From the NCBI GenBank assembly GCA_052180195.1, contig CP197469.1: a stretch of 64,000 bases of DNA. One strand, written 5' to 3'. The position numbers were made by a program, and so were the translations under genes. Position 1 is the stretch's first letter. The number at the start of each line of letters is the position of its first letter. Below, piece after piece: positions 49,449 through 57,849 of this stretch. This DNA comes from Gottfriedia sp002574545 (GTDB lineage: Bacteria; Bacillota; Bacilli; Bacillales; Bacillaceae_G). The notes below the pieces were generated by a model. That model ran no database searches and was not told where the DNA came from. It saw only the letters and a program-made list of their open reading frames with translations.

Positions 49449-51050
49449 ATGACAAAGTATATTTTTGTAACAGGTGGCGTAGTTTCTTCTCTTGGTAAAG
49501 GGATTGTAGCTGCATCTTTAGGACGACTTCTAAAAAACAGAGGATTAAATGTAACAATTCAAAAGTTTGATCCATACATTAACTTAGATCCAGGAACAAT
49601 GAGTCCTTACCAACATGGTGAAGTTTTCGTAACAGATGATGGTGCAGAAACAGACTTAGACTTAGGTCATTATGAAAGATTTGTTGATATTAACGTTACT
49701 AAATTCAACAATGTAACTTGCGGTAAAGTGTACTCTACAGTTTTACAAAAAGAACGTCGTGGAGATTACTTAGGAGGAACTGTACAAGTTATCCCACATA
49801 TTACAAATGAGATTAAAGATAAAGTTTTCCGTGCGGGTCGTGAAACGAATGCTGATGTTGTTATCACTGAGATCGGTGGAACAGTAGGTGATATCGAGTC
49901 ACTACCTTTTATTGAAGCTATTCGTCAAATTAAAGGTGATGTAGGTCGTGACAATGTAATGTATGTTCACTGTACACTTCTACCTTATATTAAAGCTGCT
50001 GGTGAGTTAAAAACAAAACCAACACAACACAGTGTAAAAGAACTTCGTAGTATTGGTATTCAACCAAATGTTATTGTATTACGTTCTGAAACATCTGTAC
50101 CACAAGAAATGAAAGATAAAATTGCTCAGTTCTGTGATGTAGATGCTAAAGATGTAATTGAGTGTGTAGATGCAGATACTCTTTATGAAATCCCATTAGC
50201 ATTACAAGCACAAGGTTTAGACAGCATCGCATGTAATCATTTAAAATTACAAACAAATGAAGCGGATATGACAGAGTGGATTTCTTTAGTAGATAAAGTT
50301 AAAAACCTAACTAAATCAACAAAAATTGCGCTTGTTGGTAAATATGTAGAATTACAAGATGCTTATATTTCAGTAGCAGAAGCATTAAAGCACGCAGGAT
50401 ATGCTTTTGATAGCGAAATTGAAATTAAATGGATTAACGCAGAGGAAGTTACTTCAGCTAACGTGAATGAACTTTTAAGCGATGTAGATGGAATTCTTGT
50501 ACCAGGTGGATTCGGAGATCGTGGTGTAGAAGGTAAAATCTTAACAGCACAATTTGCTCGTGAAAATAACGTACCATTCTTAGGAATTTGTTTAGGTATG
50601 CAAATTGCGTCAATTGAATTTGCTAGAAATGTTTTAGGTTTGAAAGGTGCTCACTCAGCTGAAATCGATCCTACTACTAACTATCCAATTATCGATTTAC
50701 TACCAGAACAAAAAGACGTAGAAGATTTAGGTGGAACATTACGTTTAGGCTTATATCCATGTAAATTAGTTGAAGGTTCAAAAGCATACGAAGCATACGG
50801 AGAAGAAGTTGTTTACGAACGTCACCGTCATCGTTATGAGTTCAATAATGAATACCGTCAACAAATGGAGCAAGAAGGATTTATCTTCTCAGGTACTAGC
50901 CCAGATGGTCGTTTAGTGGAAATTATTGAGTTACCAAATCACCCATGGTTTGTAGCTTCACAATTCCACCCAGAGTTTATTTCTCGTCCAAATAGACCAC
51001 AACCATTATTCAGAGATTTTGTAGGAGCATCACTACAAAACAAACGTTAA
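49449..51050 (+). CDS. pyrG: CTP synthase
   Basis: A 533-aa enzyme making CTP from UTP, ATP and glutamine. The N-terminal synthetase domain starts KYIFVTGGVVSSLGKG with the P-loop and has GGTVGDIESLPFIEAI. The C-terminal glutamine amidotransferase has the nucleophile Cys in FLGICLGMQ (near residue 380) and the HPEF/Glu pair near 508. AAAGGGG precedes the ATG. It follows rpoE as in B. subtilis and is controlled by the attenuator at 49205. Confidence 0.98.
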   Translation: MTKYIFVTGGVVSSLGKGIVAASLGRLLKNRGLNVTIQKFDPYINLDPGTMSPYQHGEVFVTDDGAETDLDLGHYERFVDINVTKFNNVTCGKVYSTVLQKERRGDYLGGTVQVIPHITNEIKDKVFRAGRETNADVVITEIGGTVGDIESLPFIEAIRQIKGDVGRDNVMYVHCTLLPYIKAAGELKTKPTQHSVKELRSIGIQPNVIVLRSETSVPQEMKDKIAQFCDVDAKDVIECVDADTLYEIPLALQAQGLDSIACNHLKLQTNEADMTEWISLVDKVKNLTKSTKIALVGKYVELQDAYISVAEALKHAGYAFDSEIEIKWINAEEVTSANVNELLSDVDGILVPGGFGDRGVEGKILTAQFARENNVPFLGICLGMQIASIEFARNVLGLKGAHSAEIDPTTNYPIIDLLPEQKDVEDLGGTLRLGLYPCKLVEGSKAYEAYGEEVVYERHRHRYEFNNEYRQQMEQEGFIFSGTSPDGRLVEIIELPNHPWFVASQFHPEFISRPNRPQPLFRDFVGASLQNKR

Positions 51051-51056
51051 GGAAAT

Positions 51057-51110
51057 AAAAAACACCCAGCAGATTTTATAAAAATCATGCTGGGTGTTTT
51101 TGTTTTTTTA
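51057..51110. terminator. Bidirectional terminator between pyrG and ywjG
   Basis: ACACCCAGCA-GATTTT pairs with AAAATCATGCTGGGTGT, flanked by A and T runs. It reaches the ywjG stop codon. Confidence 0.92.
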
Positions 51111-51632
51111 TTCGAAATCTGATAGGATTTCACTCATTGTAAGTAGTAAACAGTGATAAATAAATAATCCTGTGAGTAGGGTTGGAAGACAAATTCTTTC
51201 TCCCTCGTCAGTTGGAACGAGTTTTCTCGTTAACTCATAGTTTATAAATACATCAGCAAGTTCCGATAATTGGTCTTCTCCATTAATTGTGGTAGAGACG
51301 ATTACTATTCCAATGTTTGATTCGGATAGTTTATTAGCAAGAAGAATAGCTTCTTGATCATCTGTCTGTCTTGTAAATAAAAGTACTCGATCTACTGGAG
51401 ATAATTGCTGAATTTCGCCGTTAATCATTAACGGTTTAATTGAGTTGTTTTGTTCTGCTCCATCAGTTATTTCTGAAACAATACCAGCGAATTCTTTTGT
51501 ACCATGTACATAAACGCATCCCTCGCCTATAACTGCCTGTGCTAAGAAGCGTGAAGCATCTTCAAATACTTCTTCTTGCTTAAGTATTTTTTGAAAAACT
51601 CCATTTAATTGTGTCGAAAAAATTTTTAACAT
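51108..51632 (-). CDS. ywjG: YwjG/DUF2529 family protein
   Basis: A 174-aa protein of the DUF2529 family, with a SIS-like alpha/beta pattern (VYVHGTKEFAGIVSEITDG, VLLFTRQTDDQEAILLANKL, IGIVIVSTT). Function is unknown. A GAGGGAG site lies about eleven bases before the ATG (51630-51632). It is divergent from spo0F, as in B. subtilis. Confidence 0.9.
   Translation of the reverse strand: MLKIFSTQLNGVFQKILKQEEVFEDASRFLAQAVIGEGCVYVHGTKEFAGIVSEITDGAEQNNSIKPLMINGEIQQLSPVDRVLLFTRQTDDQEAILLANKLSESNIGIVIVSTTINGEDQLSELADVFINYELTRKLVPTDEGERICLPTLLTGLFIYHCLLLTMSEILSDFE
51612..51618 (+). promoter_or_regulatory. Candidate 0A box upstream of spo0F
   Basis: A perfect TGTCGAA heptamer within the first codons of ywjG, about 130 bases upstream of the SigH-like promoter. 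B. subtilis spo0F has 0A boxes upstream; a 7-base match alone is weak evidence. Confidence 0.3.
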
Positions 51633-51741
51633 TATCTAATACTCCCTCTTATAAAAGTATGGTCTAACCATTATACTGTAATTTAGATAGATACAAAAAA
51701 TTTAAAAAAAGTAATTATTTGTAAAATTTTCAAACTAATGC

Positions 51742-51767
51742 AGGAAAAAAAGGTTTTTAAGTAGAAT
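51742..51767 (+). promoter_or_regulatory. Candidate SigH promoter of spo0F
   Basis: AGGAAAA (51742-51748), 15 bases, GAAT (51764-51767). SigH promoters have AGGAWWW and GAAT with about 14 bases between. spo0F is SigH-dependent in B. subtilis. Confidence 0.5.
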
Positions 51768-51834
51768 GTAAAAATTTAGGGGAATTTGTATATTTATAAG
51801 TAAGGTTATCTGGTTTAGAAAGGTGGTACTATTT

Positions 51835-52212
51835 TTGGGAAGTAAATTACTTATAGTAGACGATCAGTACGGAATTCGTTTGCTTTTACACGAAATTTTC
51901 AAAAAAGAAGGCTATGAGGTATTTCAAGCAGCTAATGGTTTTCAAGCAATTGATATTGTAGTGAAGGATTGTCCCGACTTAGTTATTCTTGATATGAAAA
52001 TACCAGGTATGGACGGAGTGGAGATTCTAAAGCGCATCAAAGAAATTAATAAAGACATTAAAGTTATATTGATGACGGCTTATGGTGAACTCGATATTAT
52101 TGAAGAAGCTAAAAAATTAGGAGCACTACAATATTTTCCAAAACCATTTGATATTGATGAAATTAAAAAGGTTGTCAGAGAGCATACTTCTCAACCACAA
52201 TCTCAGCAGTAA
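51835..52212 (+). CDS. spo0F: Sporulation phosphorelay response regulator Spo0F
   Basis: A 125-aa single-domain receiver, nearly the B. subtilis length, which takes phosphate from sporulation kinases and passes it to Spo0B. The acidic pocket is Asp9-Asp10 (LIVDDQYGIR), the phosphorylated residue Asp53 in LVILDMKIPGMDG, with the conserved Thr in LMTAYGELD and Lys in FPKPFDIDEI. I choose TTG 51835, eight bases after GGTGG; an upstream in-frame GTG at 51823 overlaps that site. It is divergent from ywjG and followed by a terminator. Confidence 0.96.
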   Translation: MGSKLLIVDDQYGIRLLLHEIFKKEGYEVFQAANGFQAIDIVVKDCPDLVILDMKIPGMDGVEILKRIKEINKDIKVILMTAYGELDIIEEAKKLGALQYFPKPFDIDEIKKVVREHTSQPQSQQ

Positions 52213-52215
52213 AAT

Positions 52216-52251
52216 AGCAGATGGGTAGCGGACCATCTGCTTTTATTTTTT
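52216..52251 (+). terminator. Terminator of spo0F
   Basis: AGCAGATGG pairs with CCATCTGCT, followed by TTTTATTTTTT. Confidence 0.92.
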
Positions 52252-52261
52252 CACAGAGAAA

Positions 52262-52275
52262 TGTAAGCGTTTACG
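52262..52275 (+). promoter_or_regulatory. Candidate cre site between spo0F and fbaA
   Basis: TGTAAGCGTTTACG matches the cre consensus at 13 of 14. It is 233 bases before the fbaA start, in a stretch (52252-52507) with no gene. Whether it acts on fbaA depends on where that promoter lies. Confidence 0.5.
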
Positions 52276-52507
52276 GGATTTGCAGGTGAAATAGCTTAAA
52301 ATATCTATTATCTGTCAAAAATGTTACGAATAAACGAACATTAGATGATATTTGTTGTGTTTTCATTTCATTTTTTGTATTCTTATGATGTGATATAAAT
52401 ACCTTATAATTTACATAATAAAGAACAATTTGTAGCATTATATTCTTGTTAGTAAAATTATGGGTGCAGAATAATTTTCATAAAAGAGTATATAAGGAGG
52501 GCTTAAA

Positions 52508-53362
52508 ATGCCTTTAGTATCTATGACTGAAATGCTTAATAAAGCAAAAGAAGGAAAATACGCTGTTGGTCAATACAATATCAATAACTTAGAGTGGACT
52601 TATGCTATTCTTACTGCAGCTGAAAAAGAAAAATCACCTGTAATTCTTGGTGTTTCTGAAGGTGCAGCTAAATACATGGGTGGATTTAACACTGTTGTAA
52701 AGATGGTAGAAGGTTTATTAATTGATTTAAAAATTACTGTACCTGTAGCAATTCACCTTGATCACGGTTCAAGCTTTGAAGCATGTAAAGCTGCAATTGA
52801 CGCTGGATTTACTTCAGTAATGATTGATGCTTCTCACGATCCATTTGAACAAAACGTTGAAACAACTAAAAAAGTTGTAGACTACGCTCATTCTCATGGT
52901 GTATCTGTTGAAGCTGAATTAGGAACTGTTGGTGGACAAGAAGATCACGTTGTTGGAGACATTATTTATGCTGATCCAGCTGAGTGTAAAGAACTAGTTG
53001 AGCGTACTGGCATTGATTGCTTAGCTCCAGCATTAGGTTCTGTTCATGGACCATACAAAGGTGAACCGAAATTAGGTTTTGATGAAATGGAACAAATCGG
53101 AAACGAAACTAATGTACCATTAGTATTACACGGTGGAACTGGAATCCCAACTGAACAAATTCAAAAAGCAATCGCTCGTGGAACTGCAAAAATTAACGTA
53201 AACACTGAGAACCAAATTGCTTTCAATAAAGCTGTTCGTGAATTTGTTGCAAATGATCAAAAACAATACGATCCACGTAAAATTCTTGGACCAGGCCGCG
53301 AAGCAATTATCGAAACAGTAGCTGGCAAAATCCGTGAGTTCGGTACTAGTAACAAAGCATAA
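52508..53362 (+). CDS. fbaA: Fructose-bisphosphate aldolase, class II
   Basis: A 284-aa zinc aldolase of glycolysis and gluconeogenesis. Zinc ligands lie in IHLDHGSSFEAC (His, Asp) and in the later LVLHGGTGIP; the MIDASHDPFEQN and INVNTENQ motifs bind the phosphates. AAGGAGG precedes the ATG. It follows spo0F as in B. subtilis, but the transaldolase gene that comes next there is missing. Confidence 0.97.
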   Translation: MPLVSMTEMLNKAKEGKYAVGQYNINNLEWTYAILTAAEKEKSPVILGVSEGAAKYMGGFNTVVKMVEGLLIDLKITVPVAIHLDHGSSFEACKAAIDAGFTSVMIDASHDPFEQNVETTKKVVDYAHSHGVSVEAELGTVGGQEDHVVGDIIYADPAECKELVERTGIDCLAPALGSVHGPYKGEPKLGFDEMEQIGNETNVPLVLHGGTGIPTEQIQKAIARGTAKINVNTENQIAFNKAVREFVANDQKQYDPRKILGPGREAIIETVAGKIREFGTSNKA

Positions 53363-53407
53363 TATTTTAAGTTTTTTAGCTTAAAATATGATATATTATA
53401 ATAAATT

Positions 53408-53443
53408 AAGCCGTCTAAATTATGTTTAGGCGGTTTTCTTGTT
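53408..53443 (+). terminator. Terminator of fbaA
   Basis: AAGCCGTCTAAA pairs with TTTAGGCGGTTT (one mismatch), followed by T-rich sequence. Confidence 0.82.
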
Positions 53444-53676
53444 TAACAAAGCCTTTTTTAACAATAAATTTTCATGTAGACTTGAAGATATAAGATCATA
53501 ATGATTAGAATAAGTTTAGGTCTAGCTTAAAAATTAACCAAATACTATTTCACTTTAATAACTAATCAAATAAATTTAAAGGTTTTACTCAATTTTTATT
53601 GAATTTCAAGTTATCGTGAATAACAAACCGAAGCAAAAGTCTTTATTAGACTGTAGCTCTCGTATAAACTAAGATT

Positions 53677-53775
53677 AGAGAAGTAGAATTTTGGAGAAAA
53701 TAGGTAGAAACTATTCGACAGTTGAGAAGTTTAAACACTTTACTTCTCTACTATTTTCTTCTGCTCATTTAGAAG
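53677..53775 (+). promoter_or_regulatory. murA leader with mutually exclusive helices
   Basis: The segment ACTTCTC (53742-53748) can pair with either of two upstream GAGAAGT copies (53678-53684 and 53724-53730). GAAAATAG (53696-53703) can pair with CTATTTTC (53751-53758). CTTCT (53758-53762) can pair with AGAAG (53771-53775), part of the murA ribosome binding site. These helices overlap, so the RNA could switch between forms. No known riboswitch is recognised. Confidence 0.4.
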
Positions 53776-53785
53776 GGAGTATACT

Positions 53786-55084
53786 ATGGAAAAGCTTGTA
53801 TTAGAAGGCGGTATACCTTTAAAAGGGACTATTCGTGTTAGCGGTGCCAAAAATAGTGCAGTGGCTTTAATCCCAGCAACTATCTTAGCAAGCTCACCTG
53901 TAACACTTGAAGGAGTTCCTTCTATTTCAGATGTCCAAACACTATGTGACCTTTTAGAGGAAATAGGGGGTCAAGTAGAAATATCTGATGAAAAAATAAT
54001 GATTGATCCATCAAATATGGTTGCAATGCCACTTCCAAGTGGTAAGGTAAAAAAATTACGCGCGTCTTATTATTTAATGGGTGCAATGTTAGGTAGATTT
54101 AAACAAGCGGTTATCGGTTTACCAGGTGGATGTTATCTTGGACCAAGACCTATTGATCAACATATAAAAGGTTTTGAAGCATTAGGTGCGAAAGTAACAA
54201 ATGAGCAAGGTGCAATTTATTTAAGGGCAGAAGAACTAAAAGGCGCACGTATATACTTAGATGTAGTAAGTGTTGGTGCAACGATTAATATCATGTTAGC
54301 AGCGGTTTTAGCAAATGGTAGAACTGTTATTGAAAACGCTGCAAAAGAGCCTGAAATTGTTGATGTAGCTACTCTATTAACAAGTATGGGTGCTAAAATT
54401 AAAGGTGCTGGTACTGATGTCATTCGAATTGATGGAGTAGAATCATTATCTGGCTGCACACATACAATTATCCCTGATCGTATTGAAGCAGGAACTTATG
54501 CAATATTAGCTGCTGCTACTGTACAAGAAGGGGACAAGGTTATTGTTGATAATGTTATTCCTCATCATTTAGAATCTCTTATAGCGAAAATGAGAGAAAT
54601 GAATATAAATATTGATACGAATGATGATCAAATTATCGTCACAGGATCTAATAAAGAACTAAAATCAGTAGATATCAAAACTTTAGTTTATCCAGGATTT
54701 CCGACTGACTTACAGCAGCCGTTTTCTGTGCTATTAACGAAAGCAAATGGGACAGCCGTTATAACAGATACAATTTATGGTGCAAGATTTAAGCATATCG
54801 ATGAACTTAGAAGAATGAGTGCAACCATTAAAGTTGAAGGTAGTACGGCAATTATTTCCGGCCCTTCAAAATTACAAGGCGGTCGTGTAAAAGCTAGTGA
54901 TTTACGTGCTGGAGCGGCATTAGTTATCGCAGGACTTATTGCAGAAGGTAAAACAGAATTAACTGGATTAGAGCATGTTGATAGAGGATATGAGGATCTA
55001 GTTGAAAAGCTTCTAGGATTAGGAGCGAATGTTTGGCGTGTTCAACTAACTAAGGAAGAAGTTGAACAATTAAAAAATGCGTAA
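53786..55084 (+). CDS. murA: UDP-N-acetylglucosamine 1-carboxyvinyltransferase (MurAB/MurZ type)
   Basis: A 432-aa enzyme for the first committed step of peptidoglycan synthesis. The catalytic Cys116 lies in GGCYLGPRPID; Lys22-Asn23 in SGAKNSA bind the substrate. The position before glpX and rho matches B. subtilis murAB, the secondary paralogue. AGAAGGGAG precedes the ATG. Fosfomycin targets the Cys residue. Confidence 0.96.
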   Translation: MEKLVLEGGIPLKGTIRVSGAKNSAVALIPATILASSPVTLEGVPSISDVQTLCDLLEEIGGQVEISDEKIMIDPSNMVAMPLPSGKVKKLRASYYLMGAMLGRFKQAVIGLPGGCYLGPRPIDQHIKGFEALGAKVTNEQGAIYLRAEELKGARIYLDVVSVGATINIMLAAVLANGRTVIENAAKEPEIVDVATLLTSMGAKIKGAGTDVIRIDGVESLSGCTHTIIPDRIEAGTYAILAAATVQEGDKVIVDNVIPHHLESLIAKMREMNINIDTNDDQIIVTGSNKELKSVDIKTLVYPGFPTDLQQPFSVLLTKANGTAVITDTIYGARFKHIDELRRMSATIKVEGSTAIISGPSKLQGGRVKASDLRAGAALVIAGLIAEGKTELTGLEHVDRGYEDLVEKLLGLGANVWRVQLTKEEVEQLKNA

Positions 55085-55156
55085 GATTGGGTGTCTATAT
55101 ACTCCAGTTTAACATAATTAAGATAGTTTTCATTTACATCAAAGGGGGAGTTTTAA

Positions 55157-56122
55157 ATGGAAAGAAGTTTATCAATGGAGTTAGTGCGAGTTACTGAGGC
55201 AGCAGCATTAGCATCTGCAAAATGGATGGGTTTAGGTAAAAAGGATGAAGCGGATGATGCTGCTACAACAGCAATGCGTGATGTATTTGATACGATTCCT
55301 ATGAAGGGAACAGTTGTAATTGGAGAAGGGGAAATGGACGAGGCTCCGATGCTTTATATCGGTGAGAAACTTGGTAACGGATATGGTCCAAGAGTGGACG
55401 TAGCAGTTGACCCACTTGAAGGTACAAATATCGTCGCATCTGGTGGATGGAATGCTTTAGCAGTAATTGCCATTGCCGACCATGGTAATTTATTACATGC
55501 TCCTGATATGTACATGGAGAAACTTGCGGTAGGACCTGAAGCGGTTGGTAAAGTTGATATCAATGCGTCTGTTCTTGAAAACTTAACAGCAGTAGCAAAA
55601 GCAAAAGGTAAAAATATTAATGAAGTCGTTGCAACCGTATTAAATAGAGAACGTCATGAGAAATTAATTGAAGAAATTCGTGCTGCAGGTGCTCGTATTA
55701 AACTAATTAACGATGGTGATGTAGCTGGTGCAATTAACACAGCTTTTGATCACACTGGTGTTGATATTTTATTTGGAAGCGGTGGAGCACCAGAAGGAGT
55801 TATCGCTGCAGTTGCTTTAAAATGCTTAGGTGGAGAACTTCAAGGAAAGTTGTTACCTCAAAATGAAGAAGAGATCGAACGTTGCAAACGTATGGGTATA
55901 GAAGATCCAAACCGTGTATTATATATGGACGATTTAGTTAAGGGTGACGACGCAATTTTTGCGGCTACTGGTGTAACTGATGGAGAATTACTAAAAGGTG
56001 TACAATACAAAGGGAATGTAGGAACTACGCAATCGTTAGTAATGCGTGCTAAATCAGGAACTGTTCGTTTTGTAGATGGACGTCACAGTCTAAACAAAAA
56101 ACCAAACCTAGTTATTAAATAA
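55157..56122 (+). CDS. glpX: Class II fructose-1,6-bisphosphatase
   Basis: A 321-aa GlpX-type enzyme of gluconeogenesis. Acidic metal sites are in LGKKDEADDAATTAM, IGEGEMDEAPML and AVDPLEGTN; the GSGGAPEGVI loop binds phosphate. AAAGGGGGAG precedes the ATG. It matches B. subtilis ywjI beside murAB and rho. Confidence 0.96.
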   Translation: MERSLSMELVRVTEAAALASAKWMGLGKKDEADDAATTAMRDVFDTIPMKGTVVIGEGEMDEAPMLYIGEKLGNGYGPRVDVAVDPLEGTNIVASGGWNALAVIAIADHGNLLHAPDMYMEKLAVGPEAVGKVDINASVLENLTAVAKAKGKNINEVVATVLNRERHEKLIEEIRAAGARIKLINDGDVAGAINTAFDHTGVDILFGSGGAPEGVIAAVALKCLGGELQGKLLPQNEEEIERCKRMGIEDPNRVLYMDDLVKGDDAIFAATGVTDGELLKGVQYKGNVGTTQSLVMRAKSGTVRFVDGRHSLNKKPNLVIK

Positions 56123-56151
56123 TTAAAAGTTTGATATTAATTTAGTAAAAT

Positions 56152-56190
56152 AATGACTCTTTCCTTTATTTACTAAAGGAAAGAGTCATT
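56152..56190. terminator. Perfect 17-bp hairpin after glpX
   Basis: AATGACTCTTTCCTTTA (56152-56168) pairs exactly with 56174-56190 across a 5-base loop. The tail is not U-rich on the plus strand (AAATAGTTTAG), so it may protect the 3' end or be a weak terminator. Confidence 0.6.
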
Positions 56191-56332
56191 AAATAGTTTA
56201 GTCGAAAAATAGTTGGCATAAAAAACTCTTTCGAATTATAATCTCAATAGATAGTAAACCTATTAATTCTAATTACTTAGAATATTTTTAGGGGAAAAGG
56301 TTACACTAAAGAGTAATACTTTATGTAAGTTT

Positions 56333-56376
56333 CCTTCAAAAAACCTTCTAAATAACCTTCCGAATTAAGAAAACCC
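56333..56376 (+). promoter_or_regulatory. rho leader with spaced CCTTC motifs (candidate Rho-binding region)
   Basis: CCTTC occurs at 56333, 56344 and 56356, and CCCT at 56374, each 11-18 bases apart in otherwise A-rich, unstructured RNA. Spaced YC pairs are what Rho binds. B. subtilis rho is known to limit its own transcription in the leader. Confidence 0.45.
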
Positions 56377-56415
56377 TAATATGAATGAACGAATAAAAGT
56401 AAAGAGTGGTGTTAT

Positions 56416-57690
56416 ATGAGTTTAACAATCTCTGCATTAGAAAACATGAAATTAAAAGATTTATATGAACATGCGAAGGTAATGAAAATTTCGTATTACA
56501 GCAAATTAACGAAAAAAGAACTTATTTTTGCAATCCTTAAAGCGCAAGCGGAAAAGGATGGATTAATGTTCATGGAAGGTGTACTAGAAATTATCCCTTC
56601 AGAAGGGTATGGATTCTTACGTCCGATTAATTATTCACCAAGTTCAGAAGATATTTATATTTCTGCATCTCAAATTCGTCGTTTTGACATGCGAAATGGT
56701 GATAAGGTTTCTGGAAAGGTACGTCCGCCTAAGGAAAATGAAAGATACTTTGGTCTTCTTCAAGTAGAAGCAGTAAATGGAGATGATCCAGAGAATGCTA
56801 AAGAACGAGTTCACTTCCCGGGATTAACTGCATTATATCCAAATAGACAAATGAAGCTCGAAACATCTCCTGCTAAGTTTTCTACAAGAATTATTGATAT
56901 GATTGCCCCAGTAGGATTTGGTCAACGTGGTTTAATCGTTGCTCCTCCAAAAGCCGGTAAGACAGAATTATTAAAAGAAATTGCAAATAGCATCACAACA
57001 AATCATCCTGAAGCTGAACTAATTGTATTATTAATTGATGAGCGTCCAGAAGAGGTAACGGACATTGAACGATCTGTAAAAGGTGATGTTGTAAGTTCAA
57101 CGTTTGATGAAACGCCTGATAGTCATATAAAGGTTGCTGAATTAGTATTAGAGCGTGCTATGAGACTAGTTGAGCACAAGAAAGATGTCATTATTTTAAT
57201 GGATAGTATTACTAGGTTAGCTCGTGCGTATAATTTAGTTATTCCACCAAGTGGCCGTACATTATCAGGTGGTATTGATCCTGCTGCGTTCCATAGACCA
57301 AAACGATTCTTCGGTGCTGCACGTAATATCGAAGAAGGTGGAAGTTTAACGATTTTAGCAACGGCTCTAATCGACACTGGCTCACGTATGGATGATGTTA
57401 TTTATGAGGAATTCAAAGGTACTGGTAATATGGAGCTTCATTTAGACCGTTCATTAGCTGAACGTCGTATCTTCCCAGCAATTGACATCCGTCGTTCTGG
57501 AACGCGTAAAGAAGATCTATTAATACCAAAAGATCATCTGGACAAGCTATGGTTAATGAGAAAAACAATGTCAGATATTCCAGACTTTGTTGAACGTTAT
57601 TTCAGAATGCTTCGTCAAACGAAAACAAATGAAGATTTCTTCAATACAATGACTGAAGAAAGTAGAAAAACGCCAGTCTCTAATAAATAG
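56416..57690 (+). CDS. rho: Transcription termination factor Rho
   Basis: A 424-aa hexameric RNA helicase. N-terminal helix bundle, then the OSB RNA-binding domain (EIIPSEGYGFLRP near residue 58), Walker A PPKAGKTELL near 178, Walker B region VIILMDSITRLARAYN, and the secondary RNA-binding DPAAFHRPKRFFGAARN. The length is close to B. subtilis Rho (427). GAGTGGTG before the ATG is a modest ribosome binding site. Confidence 0.97.
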   Translation: MSLTISALENMKLKDLYEHAKVMKISYYSKLTKKELIFAILKAQAEKDGLMFMEGVLEIIPSEGYGFLRPINYSPSSEDIYISASQIRRFDMRNGDKVSGKVRPPKENERYFGLLQVEAVNGDDPENAKERVHFPGLTALYPNRQMKLETSPAKFSTRIIDMIAPVGFGQRGLIVAPPKAGKTELLKEIANSITTNHPEAELIVLLIDERPEEVTDIERSVKGDVVSSTFDETPDSHIKVAELVLERAMRLVEHKKDVIILMDSITRLARAYNLVIPPSGRTLSGGIDPAAFHRPKRFFGAARNIEEGGSLTILATALIDTGSRMDDVIYEEFKGTGNMELHLDRSLAERRIFPAIDIRRSGTRKEDLLIPKDHLDKLWLMRKTMSDIPDFVERYFRMLRQTKTNEDFFNTMTEESRKTPVSNK

Positions 57691-57727
57691 TTGGAAGATA
57701 TAAGCAGTCTGAAAGAGAAATAGTGGG

Positions 57728-57756
57728 TTGCATTCTCCCGGGTTAGTTGCTATAAT
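57728..57756 (+). promoter_or_regulatory. SigA promoter of rpmE2
   Basis: TTGCAT (57728-57733), 17 bases, TATAAT (57751-57756). The leader to the start codon is about 90 bases and contains an ATTTCA/TGAAAT hairpin. No Zur box is visible. Confidence 0.75.
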
Positions 57757-57849
57757 TTCATTTGTATGTGAAATGTAAATTATGTGGTATACACATGGTT
57801 TCTTATAACTCTGATTTCAAGGATTTCAGGGCGGAAGGAGATGAAAAAC

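Larger units (their letters stand above)
53363..53785. other. Intergenic region between fbaA and murA (tal absent)
   Basis: About 423 bases with no gene on either strand. B. subtilis has a transaldolase gene here; I see no remnant of it. The region contains the fbaA terminator (53408) and a leader with competing inverted repeats before murA (53677-53775). Confidence 0.55.

Noticed and set aside
53641..53785. T-box riboswitch in the murA leader
   Set aside because: No T-box sequence, no specifier loop, and the downstream gene is not an amino acid gene.
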